From positions 186,001 to 250,000 of the forward strand of contig NZ_JACIJD010000003.1 of assembly GCF_014199205.1 (NCBI RefSeq): DNA of 64,000 nucleotides. The letters run 5' to 3'. Source of the stretch: Muricoccus pecuniae (lineage in GTDB: Bacteria > Pseudomonadota > Alphaproteobacteria > Acetobacterales > Acetobacteraceae). The translations under genes were made by a program, and so were the position numbers. Numbering within the stretch: position 1 is the first letter of the stretch; each line of letters starts with the position of its first letter. Below the pieces are notes generated by a model that saw only the letters and a list, made by a program, of their open reading frames with translations, was not told where the DNA came from and did no database searches. Below, one piece after another: positions 34,342 through 40,440 of this stretch.

Positions 34342-35082
34342 GTGCTGATCGCGCTGCTGGCGGATGTTCATGCGAACCGGGAGGCGCTGGAGGCCTGCCT
34401 GGAGCACGCGCGGGAAGCCGGGGCGGAGCGGCTGGTCTTCCTCGGCGACCTCGTGGGCTACGGCGCCGATCCGGAATGGGTCGTGGAGACCGTCATGGCC
34501 GAGGTGGCGCGGGGCGCCGTGGCCGTGCGGGGCAACCACGACGACGCCGTGCGCAAGGGGCCTGGCGGCATGAACGGGATGGCCGCCGCCGCGATCGACT
34601 GGACGCGGGAGCGGCTCTCGCCGGAGGCGGCGGGGTTCCTCGCGCGGCTGCCCCTGGACTGGGAGGAGGAGGGGCGCCTCTACGTCCATGCCGACGCCTC
34701 CGACCCCGAGGCCTGGCACTACGTGACGGATGCGGACGCCGCGCTCGCCTCGCTGAACGCGACGGATGCCTGGGCGACCTTCTGCGGGCACACCCACGTG
34801 CCCAGGCTGTTCGGGATCACGGCGGCGGTGAAGCTGACGGGCTTCCGGCCGGTGCCGGGCGTCGCGGTGCCGCTGCTGCGCGCGCGGAAATGGGTGGCGG
34901 TGCTGGGCGCCGTGGGCCAGCCGCGGGACGGCGACCCCTCGGCCTGCTACGGCATGCTGGACACCGAGCGGTCCGAGTTGACCTGGCATCGCGTACCCTA
35001 CGACGCGGCGGCGGCGGCGGAGAAGATCCGCGAGGCCGGGCTGCCGGAGGTGCTGGCGCTGCGGCTGCTGCGCGGGGCCTGA
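34342..35082 (+). CDS. Calcineurin-like metallophosphoesterase
   Basis: 246-aa phosphoesterase with all metal motifs of the superfamily in order: LLADVHANREAL (DxH), VFLGDLVGYGADP (GDxxxxG), AVRGNHDDAV (GNHD), LYVHADASD (His) and FCGHTHVPRLFG (GHTH). The family includes bacterial protein phosphatases and cyclic or dinucleotide phosphodiesterases. GTG at 34342 has GGGGGAAA upstream. Its TGA is 1 base before the GTG of a Ser/Thr kinase-UspA gene, a spacing that implies tight coupling; a role in removing phosphate set by that kinase is inferred. Confidence 0.88.
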   Translation: MLIALLADVHANREALEACLEHAREAGAERLVFLGDLVGYGADPEWVVETVMAEVARGAVAVRGNHDDAVRKGPGGMNGMAAAAIDWTRERLSPEAAGFLARLPLDWEEEGRLYVHADASDPEAWHYVTDADAALASLNATDAWATFCGHTHVPRLFGITAAVKLTGFRPVPGVAVPLLRARKWVAVLGAVGQPRDGDPSACYGMLDTERSELTWHRVPYDAAAAAEKIREAGLPEVLALRLLRGA

Positions 35083-35083
35083 G

Positions 35084-36496
35084 GTGGCGCGGCCCCGCCT
35101 GACCACCGGCGACAGGCTGGACGGCTTCCTGATCGGGGAGCGGGTCCATGCCGGCGGCATGGCGCTGCTCTATTCCGTGACGCATCCGGCGCACGACCTG
35201 CCGATGCTCATGAAGGTGCCCCGCCTGTTCGAGGGGGAGGACCCGGCGGCGATCGTCTCCTTCGAGATGGAGGGGATGATCCTCCCCCGCCTGTCCGGGC
35301 CGCATGTGCCGCGCTTCGTGGCGGGGGCGGGGTTCGAGCGCCAGCCCTACATCGTGATGGAGCGGGTGGCGGCGTCCTCGCTGGAGGGGCGGATGCGGGA
35401 GGCGCCCTGGCCGGTGGAGGAGGTGGCCCTCCTGGGCGCCCGGATCGCGGCCGCGCTGGACGCGCTGCACCGCCGGCACGTGATCCATCTCGACATCAAG
35501 CCGGGCAACATCCTGCTGCGGGAGGATGGCACGGCCGTGCTGGTTGATTTCGGCCTGTCCCGCCACGACCAGCTACCCGACCTCATGGAGGAGGAGTTCC
35601 GCCTGCCCTACGGCTCCGCGCCCTACATGGCGCCGGAGCAGGTGATGGGCATCCGCAGCGATCCCCGGAGCGACCTCTTCGCCCTGGGGGCGCTGATGTA
35701 CCACATGGCCACTGGCGCGCTGCCCTTCGGGAATCCCTCGCGGATGAAGGGGCTGAAGCGGCGGCTGTGGCGGGACCCCGTGCCGCCGCGCCGGTTGCGC
35801 CCGGAGGTGCCGCCCGCCCTGCAGGAGGTGATCCTGCGCTGCCTGGAGGTGGAGCCGGACCGCCGCCACCCGACGGCGGCGCAGCTCCTCTTGGACCTCC
35901 GCAACCCCGAGGGGGTGGCGCTGACGCAGCGTGCCGGGAAGCTCCGCCGGGACGGGTTCGGGGCCGTGCTGCGGCGGCGCTTCAACCCGGAGGCGCAGCC
36001 GCGCTTCCGCCGCCCCGTGGCGCAGGGGATCGCGGCGGCGCCGATCCTGGCGGTGGCGGTGGCGCTCAGCCGGGAAGGGGGCGAGGAAGGGGCGGGGCTC
36101 TCAGAGGAGCTGCGCCGGGCGGTGGCGCGGATGCTGCCCACCCTGCCGGGGGCGCGGCTGGCCTGCCTCAACGTGCTCAGGCTGAACCGCATCCAGCTCG
36201 ACACGACGCTGGACGCGGAGGGGCGGAGCAAGCACGCGCGGCGCCTGGCCGAGCTGCGGCACTGGGCGGCGCCGCTGGGCCTGCCGGAAGGGCGCGTGAC
36301 CTTCCACGTGCTGGAGGCGGTGGACCCGGCGGCGGCGCTGCTTGAATTCGTCACCGTGAACCCGGTGGACCATGTCGTTCTGGGCGCGCGGGGAAGCTCT
36401 GCGCTGCGCCAGCACGTGGGCAGCGTCTCGGCGGCGGTCTCCGCGCGGGCCCCCTGCACCGTGACGGTGGTACGTCCCCGTACGCGGGAGGATTAG
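35084..36496 (+). CDS. Ser/Thr protein kinase fused to a universal stress protein domain
   Basis: 470-aa two-domain protein. Residues 12-275 are a Hanks-type kinase: a Gly-rich loop GERVHAGGMALLY, catalytic Lys K44 (MLMKVP), HLDIKPGN with D137 and N142, D155-F-G, and APE at 183-185. Residues 315-466 are a UspA-like domain (ILAVAVALSREGG ... VVLGARGSSAL), with the ATP-loop G434-x2-G437 followed after eight residues, one fewer than usual, by G446-S447. No membrane helix, so both domains are cytoplasmic. The usual HRD is HLD, which occurs in some bacterial kinases. Starts GTG, 1 base after the phosphoesterase stop; the two look like a writer and eraser pair linked to stress or nucleotide sensing (inference). 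Confidence 0.88.
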   Translation: MARPRLTTGDRLDGFLIGERVHAGGMALLYSVTHPAHDLPMLMKVPRLFEGEDPAAIVSFEMEGMILPRLSGPHVPRFVAGAGFERQPYIVMERVAASSLEGRMREAPWPVEEVALLGARIAAALDALHRRHVIHLDIKPGNILLREDGTAVLVDFGLSRHDQLPDLMEEEFRLPYGSAPYMAPEQVMGIRSDPRSDLFALGALMYHMATGALPFGNPSRMKGLKRRLWRDPVPPRRLRPEVPPALQEVILRCLEVEPDRRHPTAAQLLLDLRNPEGVALTQRAGKLRRDGFGAVLRRRFNPEAQPRFRRPVAQGIAAAPILAVAVALSREGGEEGAGLSEELRRAVARMLPTLPGARLACLNVLRLNRIQLDTTLDAEGRSKHARRLAELRHWAAPLGLPEGRVTFHVLEAVDPAAALLEFVTVNPVDHVVLGARGSSALRQHVGSVSAAVSARAPCTVTVVRPRTRED

Positions 36497-36603
36497 GGGG
36501 CCTTCCGCGCGGCCTCCCCATGCCGGGCATCCCGGCCACGCCCGATCAGCGCCCTCACCCCGCGGGCTAGCGGGGCGCCGACGAGCCACTCCACCGCACC
36601 CGG
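36493..36603 (-). pseudogene. Remnant of a DUF808 gene 3' end
   Basis: A 36-codon open fragment on the minus strand (PGAVEWLVGAPLARGVRALI, then GRGRDARHGEAARKAP and TAA) that matches the C-terminus of the intact DUF808 protein at 37396: AVEWLVGA is identical, and PLIRGAKALFGRGREARHGEAA agrees at 17 of 22 positions. A 23-residue block present in the intact gene is missing, apparently by a deletion between two GTCGGCGC-type repeats. An in-frame TAG at 36604-36606 closes its upstream side. The TAA overlaps the TAG of the kinase-UspA gene. At DNA level about nine differences occur in the 76 aligned bases from 36507. Confidence 0.78.
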
Positions 36604-36625
36604 CTATGGACAGCGCGGAGCGGGC

Positions 36626-37258
36626 CTACTCCCGGAAAGCGCCGGCAGAAAGCAGCATCCTTCCGCCATCGGCGTCCATGCTCAGCACGTAGACGATACC
36701 GGTCCCGGCCGGAGGACGTCTGGTACCGACGTAGCGGATATCTCGCCCGATGCCGCCCCCAGGCGTGACCTCCACATCCCCGACCTTCCTCACGTCGTAT
36801 TGCGGGCTCCGGAGACTCTCGACCATGTGGGAGAAGATTTCCGGTGAAACCGACGGCTCGACGCCGCGCGCCAAGACCGAGCACCACGCCTCACCCGGCC
36901 GGGTCACGACGGCATAGGCCGGCATCTGCCCCGCTGGAACCGGTCGCACCCAGGCGACACCTGGTCTCCCGGAGAGGAAGGGGGTGGCTGCTTCCGGCGG
37001 TACGTTGGCAAAGCCCAGGGCGACGAGAGCTCCGCGCCGACCCTCATCGCTTCCGGGGTTCGCGATGCAAACACGGAGATACGCCTTCATGGCGTCCGCC
37101 GTGACGTGCATCGGTCCGCCCGGCGCGGCGCTGCGCGCCGTCACGCCCTGACCGACCGCGGTTCCCGACCTGCTGGGTGCCGTCGCGCAGCCGGAGAGAG
37201 CGGCCATGCCGGCAAGCAGCATGGCGGAACGAGGATCAAGCATGCAGCATCTAGTCAT
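36626..37258 (-). CDS. Putative lipoprotein in a lower-GC island
   Basis: 210-aa protein with a lipoprotein signal ending ALSGC (Cys 24 from the ATG at 37258) and a mature domain of about 185 residues that I do not recognise (MHVTADAMKAYLRVCIANPG, WVRPVPAGQMPAYAVV, GGGIGRDIRYVGTRRP, YVLSMDADGGRMLLS). Local base composition is close to 60-65 percent GC, clearly below the neighbours. It is flanked by the DUF808 remnant (36493-36603) and the intact DUF808 gene (37396), the kind of context left by an insertion or duplication. ATGs at 37243 and 37222 are alternatives; none has a good Shine-Dalgarno. A 15-bp palindrome lies 40 bases upstream. Acquired by transfer is inference. Confidence 0.66.
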   Translation of the reverse strand: MTRCCMLDPRSAMLLAGMAALSGCATAPSRSGTAVGQGVTARSAAPGGPMHVTADAMKAYLRVCIANPGSDEGRRGALVALGFANVPPEAATPFLSGRPGVAWVRPVPAGQMPAYAVVTRPGEAWCSVLARGVEPSVSPEIFSHMVESLRSPQYDVRKVGDVEVTPGGGIGRDIRYVGTRRPPAGTGIVYVLSMDADGGRMLLSAGAFRE

Positions 37259-37297
37259 CACGGTTTCGTTACCGTCAAGGCAAGCGCTCGACAGTCG

Positions 37298-37312
37298 CCT
37301 CGATGATCGAGG
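37298..37312. promoter_or_regulatory. 15-bp palindrome upstream of the low-GC lipoprotein gene
   Basis: CCTCGAT-G-ATCGAGG is a perfect inverted repeat with a one-base centre, 40 bases before the lipoprotein ATG (37258) and amid AT-richer sequence (GCATGCATATTTCCC follows at 37316-37330). Position and symmetry suit a dimeric repressor or activator site; the regulator is unknown. Confidence 0.4.
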
Positions 37313-37395
37313 CCCGCATGCATATTTCCCGAAGGAACGGCCGCCGTGGGCATGGTCGCCCGCCGGGCGGGCGTTGATGGGACCGCGGGCGTCCC

Positions 37396-38484
37396 CTACG
37401 GCGCGGCCTCCCCGTGCCGGGCCTCCCGGCCACGCCCGAACAGCGCCTTCGCCCCGCGGATCAGCGGCGCGCCGACATATCCCACCAGCGGGATCAGCAC
37501 CGCCCCGAGGGCGAGGCCCGCGAGGCCGGAGAGGGCGGCGCCGACGAGCCATTCCACCGCGCCCGCGAGTGCCGGGACGAGCGCGGCGGCTTCCACGGCG
37601 AGGTGGTGGACGAGATGCCCGGGCGCGGCCAGGCCGAAGCCCTCCAGCCCGTGCAGCACGATGCCGCCGCCCACCCAGAGCATCGCCGCCGTGCCGACGA
37701 CGCTCAGCACGCGCAGCAGCACCGGCATCCCCGTGACAAGGCCGCGGCCGAGGAGGCGGGTGAGGGAGAACAGCGCCCGGTCCGCCCCTCCTTGCGGGCC
37801 CGGCGGGGCGGCGCGCAGCCCGAGCAGGGTGGAGGCGGGGCGGCGGTTGGAGGCGAGGGAGACGCCGGCATCGTCCGCCTTCACGATCAGCGCGACGCCG
37901 CCATAGACGAGGGCGGTGAGGGCCAGCCCGACGAGGGCGAGGATCACCGCCTGCGCCGGAAGCGAGGAATCGGGCAGGGTGGCGAGGGTGAGCGCCATGA
38001 TCTCGGCGGAGAGGATGAAGTCCGTCTTGATCGCGCCGCGGACCCGCTCCTCCTCCAGCCGGCAGGGATCGCGGAAGGCGGCGCCCGGCGCGGCGCCGGT
38101 GGCGGCCTCATGCGCCTCGGCGGCATGGGGGTGGAGGGCGTGCCAGACCTTCTCCGCCCCCTCGTAGCAGAGGAAGGCGCCGCCCAGCATGAGCAGCGGC
38201 GTGATCGCCCCGGGCGCGAAGACGCTGAGCAGCAGCGCGACCGGCAGGAGGAAGACGAGCTTGTTGCGAACGGAGCCGAGCGCGATCTTCCACACGATCG
38301 GCAGCTCGCGCGAGGCGGCGAAGCCGACGACGTAGTTGGGCGTCACCGCCGCGTCGTCGATCACCACCCCCACCGCCTTCGTGCCCGCCCGCGCGGCCTG
38401 GGCCGCCACGTCGTCCAGCGAGGCGGCCGAGACCTTCGCGATGGCCGCCACGTCGTCCAGCAGCGCCAGCAGACCTGTGCTCAA
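37396..38484 (-). CDS. DUF808 family inner-membrane protein
   Basis: 362-aa protein of the DUF808 (YedI) family, multi-pass membrane proteins of unknown function. The N-terminus is characteristic: STGLLALLDDVAAIAKVSA, DDVAAQAARAGTKAVGVVID, then NYVVGFAASRELPIVWKIALG, and several helices. The start is the TTG at 38484: GGGAG stands 8 bases upstream and the protein then begins MSTGLLALLDD as in relatives, with no better ATG in frame. A truncated copy of its 3' end lies at 36493-36603. The 216 bases upstream hold a four-copy tandem repeat (38622-38684). Confidence 0.87.
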   Translation of the reverse strand: MSTGLLALLDDVAAIAKVSAASLDDVAAQAARAGTKAVGVVIDDAAVTPNYVVGFAASRELPIVWKIALGSVRNKLVFLLPVALLLSVFAPGAITPLLMLGGAFLCYEGAEKVWHALHPHAAEAHEAATGAAPGAAFRDPCRLEEERVRGAIKTDFILSAEIMALTLATLPDSSLPAQAVILALVGLALTALVYGGVALIVKADDAGVSLASNRRPASTLLGLRAAPPGPQGGADRALFSLTRLLGRGLVTGMPVLLRVLSVVGTAAMLWVGGGIVLHGLEGFGLAAPGHLVHHLAVEAAALVPALAGAVEWLVGAALSGLAGLALGAVLIPLVGYVGAPLIRGAKALFGRGREARHGEAAP

Positions 38485-38621
38485 GTGCAATCTCCCACTC
38501 GCGGCCGGCCCCATTCGCGACTGGCTCGGCCGATGACGGGGTGGCAACGCGGGCCGGGGCTGCGGGTTCGGCGCCCCGCCCCGATGCGTGAACCGGAGCG
38601 CGAGGCGGCGGCGCGCGGCAT

Positions 38622-38684
38622 GCCTCGCCTGAGGGGGCCTCGCCTGAAGGGGCCTCGCTCGAAGGGAACCTCGCTTGACGGGGG
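38622..38684. repeat. Four tandem copies of a 16-bp unit
   Basis: CCTCGCCTGAGGGGG, CCTCGCCTGAAGGGG, CCTCGCTCGAAGGGA and CCTCGCTTGACGGGG follow one another at a 15-16-base period. They end 17 bases before the ATG of the rRNA methyltransferase (38701). Each unit is partly self-complementary (CCTCGCC/GGGG), so the RNA could fold. No known element was recognised. Confidence 0.6.
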
Positions 38685-38700
38685 CCGGGGCCGGGTGTGG

Positions 38701-39480
38701 ATGCGGGCCATGGATCGCCCCCAAGCCCCGAGGCCGCCCCGCCCGCCCGAGCCCGACCGGATCTGCGGCCTCGCCGCCGTCGCGGCCGTCTTCGCCCGGC
38801 GCCCGCGGGACGTGCTGCGCCTCTTCCACCTCCCCTCCCGCCGACGGGAGGCGAACCCCTTCTGCTCGGCGCTCGCCGCCATGCGCCACCCCTATCGCGA
38901 GGTGGGGGAGGAGGAGCTGGCGCGGGTCGCCGGCACCGTCCACCACGGGGGCATCGTGGCGGTGGTGGCGCGGCGGCGCGTTGCCCCGCTCGCCCTGCCG
39001 CTGCCGCCCGCGCTGCGGACCGCGCCCGTGCTGCCGGTGCTGGACGGGGTGTCGAACCCGCACAACCTCGGCGCCATCGCCCGCTCGGCGGCCTTCTTCG
39101 GCTGCATCGGCATGGTGCTCTCGGGCGATCCGCGGCAGGCCGGGCTCTCGGACGCCGCCTGGCGGACGAGCGAGGGCGGGCTGGAGGTATTGAGCCTCTG
39201 GTCCGTGCCGGACCTGCCCGCTGCCCTGCCGGGGATGAAGGTGCTGACGGTGGCCGCCGTCGCCGCGGGCGGGGTGGCGCCGGAGGCCCTGCCCTCGGCG
39301 GATTGCGTGGCCCTCGTCCTCGGCAACGAGGAGCAGGGGGTCAGCGAGCGCACGGCCGCGGCCTGCGACATGAGGGTGACGCTGCCCGGCTCCGGCCGGG
39401 TGGAGAGCCTCAACGTCTCGGTCGCGGCGGCCGTGCTGATCCACGCCCTCTCGGCCCGGCGCCCGGCGCGGGGAGGCTGA
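38701..39480 (+). CDS. TrmH/SpoU family RNA 2'-O-methyltransferase
   Basis: 259-aa SPOUT methyltransferase that uses SAM to methylate ribose 2'-OH in rRNA or tRNA. The three family motifs are clear: LDGVSNPHNLGAIARSAAFF, ALVLGNEEQGVSE and SLNVSVAAAVLIHAL. The N-terminal 90 residues (ICGLAAVAAVFARRPRDVLRL, HRRREANPF-type start) form the usual L30e-like substrate-binding domain. Start ATG at 38701 or 38710. The nearest named homologues are RlmB and TrmH; which nucleotide is modified cannot be told. Confidence 0.9.
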   Translation: MRAMDRPQAPRPPRPPEPDRICGLAAVAAVFARRPRDVLRLFHLPSRRREANPFCSALAAMRHPYREVGEEELARVAGTVHHGGIVAVVARRRVAPLALPLPPALRTAPVLPVLDGVSNPHNLGAIARSAAFFGCIGMVLSGDPRQAGLSDAAWRTSEGGLEVLSLWSVPDLPAALPGMKVLTVAAVAAGGVAPEALPSADCVALVLGNEEQGVSERTAAACDMRVTLPGSGRVESLNVSVAAAVLIHALSARRPARGG

Positions 39481-39513
39481 CGCGCGCCCGGCACGCGGGG
39501 AGCCTGGGCCGGA

Positions 39514-39735
39514 TCAGTCCCGGCCCTTGCGCCCGGCCTCCGGTCCGGTGGCGTGCCCCTCGGCCGCCAGCGCCTCCATCCGCATGGCGAGGGCGATCAG
39601 GATGGCCGGGCGAAAGGCGGGGACCTTCTTCCAGGCCTTCTTCTCCGGCTTCGTCATGCCGCAGCCGAGGCACCAGCCCGTGCGGTCCTCGTAGTCGCAG
39701 ATCCCGATGCAGGGACGGCCGGCGCGCTCGCTCAC
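39514..39735 (-). CDS. DUF1289 family small protein
   Basis: 73-aa protein with the DUF1289 core: PCIGICDYEDRTGWCLGCGM, four cysteines that could bind zinc or an Fe-S cluster, near the N-terminus, then a helical tail. The function is unknown. The start overlaps the stop of the upstream DUF1003 gene by 4 bases (ATGA), so the two are co-translated. Confidence 0.85.
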   Translation of the reverse strand: MSERAGRPCIGICDYEDRTGWCLGCGMTKPEKKAWKKVPAFRPAILIALAMRMEALAAEGHATGPEAGRKGRD

Positions 39736-40286
39736 CGGGCGCCCCCGTCTCCGGCCTGGCGGGATTCGATTTCGTCCAGCACGGCCTCGGGCGCGACGCT
39801 CTTCCGCACCTCCGCCAGCTCCGGGTCGCCGGCCGCGCGGATGCCCTGCTTCTCCGCCATCGCGACCACCAGTTCGGAGAGCTTCGTCAGCTCGTGCTCC
39901 GTCAGTAGGCTGATCTGGAGGTCGAGGTCGGCGCGCTTGTCGGCCGCGGCGGCCATGCGGTTCTGGCTGATGAGGACGAAGGTGGAGAGGAAGATCGCCT
40001 CCACCGAGGCGATCATGGCCAGGGTGACGAAGGAGGGATCGAACTTCGGCACGCCGGGGATCAGCCCGAGATTCACGATGATCCAGCCGCCATAGATGGC
40101 GAGGTGGATGTAGACGAAGAGCATGCTGCCGGTGAAGGCGGTGATGGCCTCGGCCACCTTCTCCTCTCGCGTCGCGCGCGCGGCCTCGTCCCGGCGGCGG
40201 TCCTCCAGCGCCTGGATGTTGCGCCGGAGCGACTGGGTCAGCCCGGCCGGGCCGGGCGGCGAGACGGTAGGGGGCTTGTCGAGCAT
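39732..40286 (-). CDS. DUF1003 family membrane protein
   Basis: 184-aa protein with two membrane helices and the DUF1003 pattern: AEAITAFTGSMLFVYIHLAI, WIIVNLGLIPGVPKFDPSF, and SVEAIFLSTFVLISQNRMA, ending in a soluble helical tail. Function unknown; some relatives affect acid or cyclopropane-linked traits, but that is not enough to assign one. ATG at 40286 with GAGGAAC upstream. It leads a two-gene unit with the DUF1289 gene. Confidence 0.86.
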   Translation of the reverse strand: MLDKPPTVSPPGPAGLTQSLRRNIQALEDRRRDEAARATREEKVAEAITAFTGSMLFVYIHLAIYGGWIIVNLGLIPGVPKFDPSFVTLAMIASVEAIFLSTFVLISQNRMAAAADKRADLDLQISLLTEHELTKLSELVVAMAEKQGIRAAGDPELAEVRKSVAPEAVLDEIESRQAGDGGAR

Positions 40287-40440
40287 GGCGGTTCCTCGGC
40301 GGACCGGGCGAGCGGGCAGGGCTGAGGTAAGTCCCGGCGGAGGCGCCGGTTGCCGGAACCCTGCCATGCGCCCGGGCGGGAAGCCCCGCCGGGGCGGGAG
40401 GTGTCCCGCCGGGGCGGGAGAACCCTCCCGCCGGGAGAAG

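Noticed and set aside
36626-37552. Extension of the low-GC lipoprotein frame back to 37552
   Set aside because: The extra 98 codons overlap the DUF808 coding sequence in antisense and precede the lipoprotein signal; they have the composition of a shadow frame.
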